IMG/VR virus record: IMGVR_UViG_3300012003_000002 | Span: 33,562-97,561 of that record | Reading direction: 5' to 3' (one strand) | DNA: 64,000 nucleotides | Origin: a virus | Shown: piece after piece, positions 34,236-42,195 of the stretch | Numbering within the stretch: the first letter of the stretch is position 1 | Layout of the letters: each line of letters begins with the position of its first letter | Program-made: the position numbers and the translations under genes | Notes under the pieces: model-generated | The model's input: only the letters and a program-made list of their open reading frames with translations | The model's database searches: none | What the model was told of the DNA's origin: nothing

Positions 34236-34297
34236 AAAATGTTGCTAGGGGAAAACGCTTACGACCTTACTATCTGTGAATGTCAGATCAACATTTT
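34236..34297 (+). ncRNA. Candidate tRNA-like element (62 nt), relative of the one at 34037
   Basis: Closing stem AAAATGTTG / CAACATTTT (9 pairs) and a T-arm-like ATCTG-TGAATGT-CAGAT (5 pairs, 7-base loop). Its first 12 bases after the A-run, AATGTTGCTAGG, are identical to the element at 34037. An open frame that starts at 34239 runs through it into the next gene, but I take that start as spurious. Confidence 0.5.
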
Positions 34298-34325
34298 ATT
34301 ACAAAACAAACTAAATATTAAAATT

Positions 34326-34715
34326 ATGAACACAGAAAAATTTACAACAGTAACTTACACATTAGAAAATGGAACTAAAATTGTGCAACCTATTAATAAA
34401 CAAGCTTTTGTTAATGAAAAAGGTCGTCTTAGAACAGAAGCTGAAATGCATAAATTATTTGCAGAAACCGCTTGGGATAAAAGAGCTGTCTCATACACTA
34501 TTGATTCTGAAACAAATGAATCATTATCAACAGATAAAGAACTTCACTTCACTAAAAATGAAAGAAAAGTAGCTAAAAGAGATTATAGAGAATTTCAAAA
34601 ATCTAATTCATTAGGTTTCAAACATTCTTTAAAAGCTTTTCAAAAATTATTTGTTGATTCATTAACAAATAATAGAAGAATTAGAATGAATATCGGTAAT
34701 ATAATTTTACAATAA
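34326..34715 (+). CDS. Small basic protein of 129 residues, unknown
   Basis: I take ATG 34326, in the local AAATT-ATG context; the upstream 29-codon extension lies in a structured RNA. Product starts MNTEKFTTVTYTLENGTKIVQ, beta-rich then helical and basic (FTKNERKVAKRDYREFQKS), which would allow nucleic-acid binding. No family is recognised. Confidence 0.5.
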   Translation: MNTEKFTTVTYTLENGTKIVQPINKQAFVNEKGRLRTEAEMHKLFAETAWDKRAVSYTIDSETNESLSTDKELHFTKNERKVAKRDYREFQKSNSLGFKHSLKAFQKLFVDSLTNNRRIRMNIGNIILQ

Positions 34716-34725
34716 TAAAATCTTA

Positions 34726-34979
34726 AATTAAATCACCTAATCCTTAAAATGGCTAGGAATTAATTATTATAATCAAACAGTTACTCCCTTTACGTTTATT
34801 TATAAACAACCAGGTCATCACTTTAATAATATTATAATAACAAAATTTGTAAGAGTTAATTATTATTTAGAATATTAAAATTATTTACTGCTAGTAAACT
34901 TATTAGAAGAAGACACTAAATACTACAATTTTAATACAATAAATAAATAATTTTCGCCACTTACTTAGGTGATTTAATT
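34726..34979 (+). ncRNA. Large inverted-repeat-bounded noncoding element (254 nt)
   Basis: AATTAAATCACCTAA (34726-34740) and its exact 15-base complement at 34965-34979 close the element. Inside are TCCT/AGGA (about 34741-34758), GTTTAT/ATAAAC and TACT/AGTA hairpins. No open frame of note and no transposase. It fills nearly the whole gap between two small genes. It could be a structured RNA or a replication or packaging site; strand is assumed. Confidence 0.5.
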
Positions 34980-35006
34980 AAACTAACAAACTAAAACTAA
35001 AAAATT

Positions 35007-35330
35007 ATGACAACAGTTACAACATTACAAAAAACAGGTTATAAAGGAGTTAAAATAACTTCCATGATTAAAGCTATTGAATCTCAAGAGATATTCAAAC
35101 ATTTGAGATTAGTTCAACAAAATGAATTCAGTAAAATTAAGAATAAATATAATAAAATTAGTTATTTAACTCAACCTTATTTTAGTTATTTATGGTCACT
35201 TTATTGGAATTTTGTATTAAATGATTTTAGATTTGATGATAAATCTAAAGATTGGTCAATTCCAGTTAAACACAAAAAGATTGAATACCAACATATTGGT
35301 ATGAAAATATTAAATAATTTAAAAGATTAA
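35007..35330 (+). CDS. Small protein of 107 residues, unknown
   Basis: Product starts MTTVTTLQKTGYKGVKITSMI, helical and basic with an aromatic-rich middle (YLTQPYFSYLWSLYWNFVLN). It is spaced two bases from the next gene. No family is recognised. Confidence 0.5.
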   Translation: MTTVTTLQKTGYKGVKITSMIKAIESQEIFKHLRLVQQNEFSKIKNKYNKISYLTQPYFSYLWSLYWNFVLNDFRFDDKSKDWSIPVKHKKIEYQHIGMKILNNLKD

Positions 35331-35332
35331 TT

Positions 35333-35764
35333 ATGATAGCAATTTTAATTATAATAATGACAATACTTTTCTTTTGGAAAATTATACCAGCGAGTTTATC
35401 TTATGTAAAACCAAAAATATCAAATCAACCAAAATTTCAATTTAAAATTGTACCAGCTTGGTTTGGAGGAGGTTATATTACATTTAAATTTTCAAATGAT
35501 TATGGTGCAGGTTGTAAACATATATTATGTGAAGGATCTGATATGTTAAATGCTTTAGCAGATCATTTTACAGAACCTGTTGCTTATAAATTAGGAAATG
35601 GTAATTTTGATGCTGAAAAAATTATGTTTAATACTTATGAAAAATGTATAGAACATAATAATAAAGTAATTGAAAAAGTAAAAAATTCTAACATAAGTCT
35701 TAAAAAACAAAGATTACAGAGAGATGAAAATTTAAAAAATGCTTGGGAAAGAGATAACGATTAA
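35333..35764 (+). CDS. Membrane-anchored small protein of 143 residues
   Basis: An N-terminal membrane helix (residues 2-17), a beta-rich middle (PAWFGGGYITFKFSNDYGAG) and a long basic helix at the C terminus. It fits an early inner-membrane protein with a cytoplasmic or periplasmic domain. No family is recognised. Confidence 0.5.
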   Translation: MIAILIIIMTILFFWKIIPASLSYVKPKISNQPKFQFKIVPAWFGGGYITFKFSNDYGAGCKHILCEGSDMLNALADHFTEPVAYKLGNGNFDAEKIMFNTYEKCIEHNNKVIEKVKNSNISLKKQRLQRDENLKNAWERDND

Positions 35765-35780
35765 TTTTAAATACAAAATA

Positions 35781-35954
35781 ATGATTAAATTTTTATGGAG
35801 ATTATCTGTAATATTACTAATACCAACTATTATATTTGTATTAGTAATTTACAGACCTATCAGATGGTTAATAACAGGTGAATATTATCCTAAACAAGCT
35901 AGTAACACATTATTATCTAAATGGAATAAAATAAGTGGTTTTAATATGAACTAA
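35781..35954 (+). CDS. Single-pass membrane protein of 57 residues
   Basis: I choose ATG 35781; an upstream start at 35739 would run through the previous gene's end. The product starts MIKFLWRLSVILLIPTIIFV, one membrane helix, then a basic tail. No family is recognised. Confidence 0.5.
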   Translation: MIKFLWRLSVILLIPTIIFVLVIYRPIRWLITGEYYPKQASNTLLSKWNKISGFNMN

Positions 35955-35964
35955 ATTAAATATT

Positions 35965-36210
35965 ATGAAAATAATAAATTTTAAATTACATATCTTATCT
36001 AAAATTTGGATTTGTATTAAACTTAAAGATAATACATCTATTAATTATTCTTTAACAAATGAAATAAATTCTCACAATCTAAATACTACAAATAAAATAT
36101 ATAAACATATTTTAAAATTAAGTAATATAAATACAAGAAAAATATATTTATATAAAATATGGAATATTAATAGATATAATCAAAAACACATTAATTCTTG
36201 TAAAAACTAA
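35965..36210 (+). CDS. Small basic protein of 81 residues
   Basis: A very Lys/Asn/Ile-rich helical protein, starting MKIINFKLHILSKIWICIKL. Spacing and start context match its neighbours. The biased composition makes this a moderate call. Confidence 0.5.
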   Translation: MKIINFKLHILSKIWICIKLKDNTSINYSLTNEINSHNLNTTNKIYKHILKLSNINTRKIYLYKIWNINRYNQKHINSCKN

Positions 36211-36218
36211 ATTAAATT

Positions 36219-36317
36219 ATGAAAATAATGTGTAGCTTACAATTTTCTAATGGTGAAATAGTTTTCACTCATTTGTGGAATAAGATAGACATAAATAACA
36301 GTTTAAAAAATAACTAA
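36219..36317 (+). CDS. Micropeptide of 32 residues
   Basis: ATG at 36219 in the AATT-ATG context, eight bases after the previous stop, encoding MKIMCSLQFSNGEIVFTHLW and a short tail; it ends two bases before the next gene. Packing supports it; function unknown. Confidence 0.5.
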   Translation: MKIMCSLQFSNGEIVFTHLWNKIDINNSLKNN

Positions 36318-36319
36318 AA

Positions 36320-37009
36320 ATGAAAACAAAATTAATATTATTTATTGTAATAATGTCAATGACTCTGACTTTTGCACAATCAAAACAAGTTGATAAAATA
36401 TTAGATAATTCCAAAGATGGTGTATCTACAGTTTATAAAGATAGTAAAGAAGCTGTATCAACAGTTTATAATGATGTTAAATCATTATCACCTAAAGTTG
36501 AATCAGCTATTAAATCATTAGCTACTGAGCTTAAAACAACTACAAATGCTTTATGGAATATATTAGTAAAACAACAATTAGTTTGGTCTATATGTTTCTT
36601 AATACTTACATTATCAGCAATGTTTAATTGGTTCTTATTTTATAAACGAACACAAACTAAATCACAAAACATACAATATGTTACATTAAAAAGAGATATG
36701 TTAGGCGATATTCTAAATCCTAAATTTGATGCTTATTATTTTAAAAAAATAGATGAATATCCAGGAGATATTAGAACTAAAGAATTTATTAAAGGTATAG
36801 TAGGTGAAGAAGAATATTCTTGTCCTCAATTATCTGAAAATTTAGAACAAACAACCATACAACATATATTTAAATATACACATTTAATATTATGTTTAAC
36901 ATTATCATATTTCAGTTTTATACATTTTTCAGATATGTTAACTGGATTTATTAATCCGGAATTTGGAGCATTAAAAACTATTGTAGAAGTAGCAACTAAA
37001 TTAAAATAA
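36320..37009 (+). CDS. Membrane protein with signal peptide (229 residues)
   Basis: Signal peptide at residues 1-19 (LILFIVIMSMTLTFAQ, cleavage after FAQ likely), then an amphipathic VSTVYKDSKEAVSTVY-type repeat (residues 32-75), a membrane segment at about 92-111, a soluble domain and a second membrane segment at about 185-205. It looks like an early envelope-remodelling protein. No family is recognised. Confidence 0.5.
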   Translation: MKTKLILFIVIMSMTLTFAQSKQVDKILDNSKDGVSTVYKDSKEAVSTVYNDVKSLSPKVESAIKSLATELKTTTNALWNILVKQQLVWSICFLILTLSAMFNWFLFYKRTQTKSQNIQYVTLKRDMLGDILNPKFDAYYFKKIDEYPGDIRTKEFIKGIVGEEEYSCPQLSENLEQTTIQHIFKYTHLILCLTLSYFSFIHFSDMLTGFINPEFGALKTIVEVATKLK

Positions 37010-37013
37010 AATT

Positions 37014-37238
37014 ATGGAAACATTTATAATAATATTAATAATATTAACAACTATAATTATCTGTTATTATATTAACAGATATATTGTAAAAACTGTTAAT
37101 AAAGCAGAATACAGTTGGAATGAAGTTAGAATAAATTTATTAATGAGTATATTTATACCAGCATCAGTTGGATATTGGATACTATATATAATAAATATTA
37201 TACCTTCATTACCAGAAGAACCACCTAAATGGTTGTAA
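37014..37238 (+). CDS. Small membrane protein of 74 residues
   Basis: Two membrane segments (residues 3-22 and about 44-63) with a charged loop between. Starts four bases after the previous stop. No family is recognised. Confidence 0.5.
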   Translation: METFIIILIILTTIIICYYINRYIVKTVNKAEYSWNEVRINLLMSIFIPASVGYWILYIINIIPSLPEEPPKWL

Positions 37239-37249
37239 ACTAACGGAAT

Positions 37250-37308
37250 GGGCGGTAGTCTGTTAGGTGACAGATTTGAAAACAGCAGTTCGATTCTGCA
37301 ATCGTCCA
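37250..37308 (+). tRNA. Miniature tRNA-like element, alanine-type acceptor, no full cloverleaf
   Basis: Acceptor GGGCGGT / ATCGTCC (7 pairs) contains G3-U70 with discriminator A, the identity set recognised by alanyl-tRNA synthetase. The T arm is nearly canonical (GCAG-TTCGATT-CTGC). Only one other arm is present (TCTGT-TAGGTG-ACAGA), so a D or anticodon arm is missing, and the total length is 59 nt. Like the tmRNA it ends CCACA, with CCA incompletely encoded. It could be a charged but non-decoding alanine donor or a tRNA remnant. Confidence 0.5.
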
Positions 37309-37466
37309 CAAACTATGTTTCATAATTGTAGTTTAAATTAGTTAGTTTTTAAATTGAGTGAAAGTATGTAACTGCGAAATCAGATATGTATTAGTAGCTC
37401 AATTTATTTTTTAACAACTATATTGTGAATAATAAAATAACAAATAATAACTAATTAATAAAAATT
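37309..37466 (+). ncRNA. Noncoding gap with one further small structured element (37350-37406)
   Basis: TAAATTGAG (37350-37358) pairs with CTCAATTTA (37398-37406), 9 pairs, with an inner CTG/CAG hairpin, followed by TTTTTT. A separate AAACTA/TAGTTT hairpin lies at about 37313-37338. Same size class as the 32.6-32.9 kb set. Confidence 0.5.
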
Positions 37467-37745
37467 ATGGAAACAGATCAAACAAAAGTATTTTTTAGAT
37501 ACTCAGAAGATGGAACAATTACAGCAGTTGCTAAAAATGTTCAAACAAATGAAGAAGTTGCAACTAGAGAAGTAAAACTTCGTCACGGTGATACACCAAA
37601 CAAAGTTGTTGGTAGAAAATATGCTTTTAAAAAGCTAATGGATTATAGTCTTGAAAATCACTTTCTTCCTGGAAAAGAAGTTGAAAATCTATGGAAACTA
37701 TTTGGATCAACTTGTAAACAACCTCATCACAAATTAACTTATTAA
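37467..37745 (+). CDS. Small basic protein of 92 residues
   Basis: Starts METDQTKVFFRYSEDGTITAV, beta-rich, then a helix (NKVVGRKYAFKKLMDYSLENH). No family is recognised. It lies in front of the polymerase unit. Confidence 0.5.
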   Translation: METDQTKVFFRYSEDGTITAVAKNVQTNEEVATREVKLRHGDTPNKVVGRKYAFKKLMDYSLENHFLPGKEVENLWKLFGSTCKQPHHKLTY

Positions 37746-37747
37746 TT

Positions 37748-37930
37748 ATGAAAAAATTAATATTTGTAATCTTAATAATTGTATTAGGATTAATCGGAGA
37801 AATTAAATGTATTATTAAAGTAATAAATTGTAATTGGGAACCAATTGGTAAAGCAGAAATTATTTACACTGGTGCAAGTTTAACAGGTTTAGGTGCTATT
37901 GTAGGATGGATTGATATTAAAGATAAGTAA
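37748..37930 (+). CDS. Small membrane protein of 60 residues
   Basis: Two hydrophobic stretches (residues 3-20 and about 38-53) with a Cys/Asn-containing loop. No family is recognised. Confidence 0.5.
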   Translation: MKKLIFVILIIVLGLIGEIKCIIKVINCNWEPIGKAEIIYTGASLTGLGAIVGWIDIKDK

Positions 37931-37983
37931 TTAATTAAATATTCATATTTATATTAAAAGTGTGACTCACTAATACAAATTAT

Positions 37984-39996
37984 ATGAATAAACAATTATA
38001 TATCTATGACCTTGAGACCTACCCCAATTTCTTTTTAGCAGTATTTAAATGTATTGTTACAGGTGATTATCATTACTTTGAAATAAGTGATAGGAAAAGT
38101 GATCAAATCAATTTAAAAAAATTTCTTAATGAGCAAGTTAAAGGTTTAATAGGTTTTAATAATCTTAATTTTGATTATCCAGTATTACATAATACTTTAT
38201 TAAAATCAAATAAACTTTTAACTGCTCAAGAAATTTATAAAGAAGTTGAAACTATTATTAATAATAAAAATTCTGCAATTTGGGATAATCAAATTAAAAT
38301 ACCTCAATTAGATTTATATAAAATTAATCATTATGATAACATGGCTCGTTCAACATCTCTTAAATGGCTTGAATTTGCTATGAGATTACCTAATGTTGAA
38401 GATTTACCATATAAACCTGGTACAATTTTAACATTTGATCAAATGGATGAAATTATTAGTTATTGTAAGAATGATATTGAAGCAACTGAGAAATTTTATT
38501 ATTTAAATTTAGATAATATCGAATTCAGAAAAAATATGTGTAAGGAATTACAACATAATGTTATGAATTATTCCGATGTTAAAATTGGTGAATATATAAA
38601 TCAAATAACTTATGAAAAAATATCAGGAAGAAAATATGAAGAATTTAAAAATTTAAGAACTAACCGTGATTTATTTCATATTAAAGATTTAATACCTGAT
38701 TATATATCATTTAAAACTGATTATTTAAAAAATTTTTTAATTGAAATATCTGATAAAACATTTAATTTAGTTGAATCTAAAGAAAAATCATTTTATAGAA
38801 TATTAAATTTTGCAGACATTGTAATTAAATTTGCAAAAGGAGGTGTTCATTCAGAAGATGAACCATTATTATTAACTAAAAATAATAATGAAATTATTCA
38901 AGAAAAAGATGTTGGTTCAATGTATCCAGGATCTATTATTGAAGGTAAATTTTATCCTGAACATTTAGGAGAAGAATGGTATTTAGGTATTAAACATTTA
39001 TTTGATGAAAGAAATTTTAATATTAAACCTGCATTAAAAAAAGAAGTATATAAATCACTTGAATATAATTTTTTAGATTCTAAACAAAATGCTTATAAAT
39101 TAGGTATGAATGGTGGTGGATATGGTAAAACAGGTTCAAATTTTAGTTGGCAATATGATCCTATGGTTATTATGAAAACTACATTTAAAGGTCAATTATC
39201 ATTATTAATGTTAGTTGAAGATTTATATTTAGCTGGAGTACAAATAGTTAGTATGAATACAGACGGTGTAGTTATTAAATATAATAAATCATTATCAGAA
39301 ATAGTATTAAAAATACATACTGATTGGGAAAAAACTACTAGATATATATTAGAAGATACTAATTATGAAAAAATAATTTTTAGAGATGTAAATAACTATA
39401 TTGCTTATATTATTGATGATAAAGGTAATCATTTAAAATATAAAATGAAAGGTGTATTTGAAATTGATAGAGACTATCATAAAAATCATTCTAAAAGAAT
39501 TGTACCAATTACATTAGCTAATTATTTTATTAATAATATATCAGTTGAAGATACTATTTATAATCATTTAAAAGATTCTAAATATTCATTTGCAGAAAAT
39601 TATGGAATATATGACTTCTGTTTAGGTGCTAAAATGAAAGGTAAGAATGAATTAATTCAACGATATTGGAAAGCTTATGATTTAATTGAAGAACCTTTAT
39701 CTAAAATGAATAGATATTATGTATCTAATATTGGTGTTGAATTAATTAAAAAACTCCCACCTCTTGAAAAACATTTTTTAACTGAAACAGATAAATATAA
39801 ATTAAAGTTTGATAAAAATCAAATGAATATATTTGATATTATTGAAGATGTTAAAATTGATGCTGAAAATAGAGATGAGAATTTAGAAGCAGGTTACAAA
39901 TGCACATTATTTAATAAATATAAAGAATATGATTATGATTTAAATTATGATTACTATATTAAAGAATGTTATAGTATTATTGATAAACTTAAATAA
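37984..39996 (+). CDS. Family B DNA polymerase with 3'-5' exonuclease
   Basis: A 670-residue replicative polymerase. Exonuclease motifs: YDLETYPNFF near residue 8 (Exo I Asp/Glu), FNNLNFDYP near 58 (Exo II) and YCKNDIEAT near 160 (Exo III). Polymerase motifs: DVGSMYPGSII near 312 (motif A), KLGMNGGGYGKTGS near 372 (motif B) and MNTDGVVI near 419, in which the usual DTDS of motif C is NTDG. Short for family B but in line with crAss-like enzymes. It leads a rightward replication operon. Confidence 0.5.
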   Translation: MNKQLYIYDLETYPNFFLAVFKCIVTGDYHYFEISDRKSDQINLKKFLNEQVKGLIGFNNLNFDYPVLHNTLLKSNKLLTAQEIYKEVETIINNKNSAIWDNQIKIPQLDLYKINHYDNMARSTSLKWLEFAMRLPNVEDLPYKPGTILTFDQMDEIISYCKNDIEATEKFYYLNLDNIEFRKNMCKELQHNVMNYSDVKIGEYINQITYEKISGRKYEEFKNLRTNRDLFHIKDLIPDYISFKTDYLKNFLIEISDKTFNLVESKEKSFYRILNFADIVIKFAKGGVHSEDEPLLLTKNNNEIIQEKDVGSMYPGSIIEGKFYPEHLGEEWYLGIKHLFDERNFNIKPALKKEVYKSLEYNFLDSKQNAYKLGMNGGGYGKTGSNFSWQYDPMVIMKTTFKGQLSLLMLVEDLYLAGVQIVSMNTDGVVIKYNKSLSEIVLKIHTDWEKTTRYILEDTNYEKIIFRDVNNYIAYIIDDKGNHLKYKMKGVFEIDRDYHKNHSKRIVPITLANYFINNISVEDTIYNHLKDSKYSFAENYGIYDFCLGAKMKGKNELIQRYWKAYDLIEEPLSKMNRYYVSNIGVELIKKLPPLEKHFLTETDKYKLKFDKNQMNIFDIIEDVKIDAENRDENLEAGYKCTLFNKYKEYDYDLNYDYYIKECYSIIDKLK

Positions 39997-39998
39997 TT

Positions 39999-40262
39999 AT
40001 GAAATATAGAATTAAAAAATTAAAACCTATTGATAATCCTACTCATGGTAATTATGGATATGGGAACTTAGAAGAACATTATGAAGGTATATTTACCAAA
40101 GAGCCAATAATAGGTAAAAGATTTAATTTGCTACCAATTAGTTGGAGTAAACATCATCTTGGTGGAATATCAACATCACTAGTAACTAAAATTATTGATG
40201 AAAATACATTTGAAACATTAAATTCAGTTTATAGAATTGATAAAATAATTGAAAATGAGTAA
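39999..40262 (+). CDS. Small protein of 87 residues, unknown
   Basis: Beta-rich, starting MKYRIKKLKPIDNPTHGNYG, with NGYGNLEEHYEG-type glycines and aromatic residues. It starts two bases after the polymerase stop. No family is recognised. Confidence 0.5.
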   Translation: MKYRIKKLKPIDNPTHGNYGYGNLEEHYEGIFTKEPIIGKRFNLLPISWSKHHLGGISTSLVTKIIDENTFETLNSVYRIDKIIENE

Positions 40263-40458
40263 ACCAGAATATATCTTTGCGATTGATCTCGTAATGGAAG
40301 AACATAAGATTACTAATCCTATATTAATTTCTGAAAAAATACAAGAAGATTTAGATATGGAAGTATCAATATTTCAAATAATGGATTATTTGGAAATTAA
40401 TCAAGAAGATTGGGAAATTGAATCAAATAAAATAAAATATTATGAAAACAATTATTAA
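40255..40458 (+). CDS. Small acidic protein of 67 residues
   Basis: ATG 40255 (a TTG two codons earlier is possible) overlaps the previous stop. Mostly helical: MSKPEYIFAIDLVMEEHKIT..., with LDMEVSIFQIMDYLEINQEDWEIE. It resembles a small helix-turn-helix-like protein but no family is certain. Confidence 0.5.
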   Translation: MSKPEYIFAIDLVMEEHKITNPILISEKIQEDLDMEVSIFQIMDYLEINQEDWEIESNKIKYYENNY

Positions 40459-40461
40459 ATT

Positions 40462-40647
40462 ATGAAAAATAAATTATGCCCTAAATGTGTTGGTTCTACT
40501 AAAGTTATGATTCCTAAAACCAATGGTAAGAAAGGATTTGAATATACAGACTGTTTATTATGTAATGGAACAGGTATAGTTTCTGAAGAAACTGAAGAAG
40601 ATTATTTACTATCTATTAATGAAGATTTAATTGATGATTATGATTGA
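40462..40647 (+). CDS. Small DnaJ-type zinc-finger protein
   Basis: A 61-residue protein with CPKCVGSTKVM and CLLCNGTGIV, the CxxCxGxG pair pattern of DnaJ-type zinc fingers (half of the usual set), followed by an acidic tail. It may bind unfolded chains or nucleic acid. It overlaps the next small gene. Confidence 0.5.
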   Translation: MKNKLCPKCVGSTKVMIPKTNGKKGFEYTDCLLCNGTGIVSEETEEDYLLSINEDLIDDYD

Positions 40648-40738
40648 AATTAATATTGTAAACTATTTAATAGGACATATGATATTCTTCTTATCTATTT
40701 TATTAATATTTATAATTAATTTAAATAAAAAGAAATAA
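40640..40738 (+). CDS. Small membrane protein of 32 residues
   Basis: ATG 40640 overlaps the zinc-finger gene's end, and its TAA overlaps the next ATG (TAATG), so coupled translation is plausible. One membrane helix (IGHMIFFLSILLIFII). Confidence 0.5.
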   Translation: MIEINIVNYLIGHMIFFLSILLIFIINLNKKK

Positions 40739-41094
40739 TGGAAGAATCCCTTGAAGAAGCTGCTGAAAAGTATGATTCAAAAACACCATTTCCAAATGAT
40801 AAAAATGCTTTTATTAAAGGTGCTAAATGGCAACAAGAACAAGATAAATTAAAAATAGATAATATTAGAAGTGATGAAGCTTTTAAATTTGAACTTAAAA
40901 GTATTGATAAATTTTCTAATGGTTATGATGCAGGATATGAAGAAGCTGAAAAAAGAAGTTATAGCGAGGAAGAAGTTTTAAAATTATTAAATAAATCGTG
41001 CAACTATATTTATGATTCTTCAAAAATAGGAACAGATAAAAAATTAATGCCAAATTTATTAATAGGCTGGTTTGAACAATTTAAAAAGAAATAA
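40738..41094 (+). CDS. Acidic helical protein of 118 residues
   Basis: Starts MEESLEEAAEKYDSKTPFPN, with a KGAKWQQEQDK helix typical of small phage proteins, and a C-terminal helix (LLIGWFEQFKKK). Function unknown. Small proteins with this AFIKGAKWQQEQ pattern recur in tailed phages of Bacteroidota. Confidence 0.5.
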   Translation: MEESLEEAAEKYDSKTPFPNDKNAFIKGAKWQQEQDKLKIDNIRSDEAFKFELKSIDKFSNGYDAGYEEAEKRSYSEEEVLKLLNKSCNYIYDSSKIGTDKKLMPNLLIGWFEQFKKK

Positions 41095-41095
41095 G

Positions 41096-41698
41096 ATGAA
41101 AGAAGCTTTTATATTAGATTTAAATTTTCTAAAAGAACAAGATCTTTCTGTTATAGAATTCACAACTTTATTACAAATAAGTGGGATTAATACTGGATTA
41201 AATTCAAATAAATCTATTTTAAATATTTTACAAGAAAAACAATTTATTAAATTAATTGAGAATAAATTAGAAACAAATATTATTCTTCGTGAAAAAAGTA
41301 AATTATTAATAGATTTTTTATCAATAGAAAGTGATTCTTCAAATTATAAAAATAAAAAAGTTATTAAAAAGTCTACTCGTGTTATAAGCGAAGGTTTTGA
41401 TGAATTTATTGAAGAATATAGAAATCTATGGAAAGGTCTTAAAATTGGTTCTATGGGATCTCCAATAGCTTGTAAAGAGAAAATGGAGAGATGGATGAAA
41501 GAAAATCCTAATTACTCTAAAGAAGATATTCTTAAAGCTGCTAAAATCTATATTAATTCACTAAATAATTATCAATATCTTCAAGCTGCTCATTATTTTA
41601 TTTATAAAAAAGATGGTAAAGAAGAAGATTCTAGACTATCAGCTTTTATTAATGAAACCGAACCTGATAACATAGATTGGACCGTAAAATTATCATAA
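41096..41698 (+). CDS. Probable replication-initiation or helicase-loading protein
   Basis: A 200-residue protein with an N-terminal winged-helix-like part (residues 1-75) and a C-terminal helical domain (EEYRNLWKGLKIGSMG, SKEDILKAAKIYINSLNNYQYLQAAHYFIYKKDG). This two-domain plan is that of phage replisome organisers or DnaB loaders. It lies between polymerase and helicase genes, which fits. ATG 41096 is chosen; a longer frame would need an overlap into the previous gene. Confidence 0.5.
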   Translation: MKEAFILDLNFLKEQDLSVIEFTTLLQISGINTGLNSNKSILNILQEKQFIKLIENKLETNIILREKSKLLIDFLSIESDSSNYKNKKVIKKSTRVISEGFDEFIEEYRNLWKGLKIGSMGSPIACKEKMERWMKENPNYSKEDILKAAKIYINSLNNYQYLQAAHYFIYKKDGKEEDSRLSAFINETEPDNIDWTVKLS

Positions 41699-42195
41699 TG
41701 GAAGAAATTTGGAAAAATATAACAGGATATGAAAATTTATATATAGTATCTAATTATGGAAATATAAAAAGAGTTAAAAGTAATAGGATTTTAAAACCAG
41801 CTTTACAAAAGATAACAGGATATCTTAGACTTACTTTATGTAAAAATAATGTAAAGAAAAACGCATCTTTACATAGAATTGTAGCTCAAGAATTTATTGA
41901 AAATTTTAAAGATGAGCATCATATAAATCATAAAGATTATGATAAAACTAATAATAATTTAGATAATTTAGAAATTGTTTCCCGTATTGAAAATCAATGT
42001 CATCGTAGAAAAAATGAAAATAATTCATCTAACTATATGGGAGTATATTATCATAAACCCTCTAAAAAATATAGAGCAAATATATCAATAAATAAAGAAA
42101 GAATATATATTGGTTATTTTGATGATGAAAAAGACGCTTATAATGCTAGAGTTCAATATGAAAAAGATAATGGAATTATTAATAAATATATCTAA
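41698..42195 (+). CDS. HNH homing endonuclease with NUMOD4 and AP2-like parts
   Basis: A 165-residue protein: NUMOD4-like start (MEEIWKNITGYENLYIVSNYG), HNH core (LHRIVAQEFIENF, HHINHKDYDKTNNNLDNLEIVS) and an AP2-like DNA-binding end (YMGVYYHKPSKKYRANISINKERIYIGYF). ATG 41698 overlaps the previous stop (TAATG). It is a free-standing insertion in the replication operon. Confidence 0.5.
   Translation: MEEIWKNITGYENLYIVSNYGNIKRVKSNRILKPALQKITGYLRLTLCKNNVKKNASLHRIVAQEFIENFKDEHHINHKDYDKTNNNLDNLEIVSRIENQCHRRKNENNSSNYMGVYYHKPSKKYRANISINKERIYIGYFDDEKDAYNARVQYEKDNGIINKYI

Noticed and set aside
34239-34325. N-terminal extension of the 129-residue protein starting at 34239
   Set aside because: It would run through a structured tRNA-like element, and the ATG at 34326 has the local start context.
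37067-37309. Minus-strand frame opposite the small membrane gene and tRNA-like element
   Set aside because: It is antisense to a rightward gene and a structured RNA, with no start context or family resemblance.
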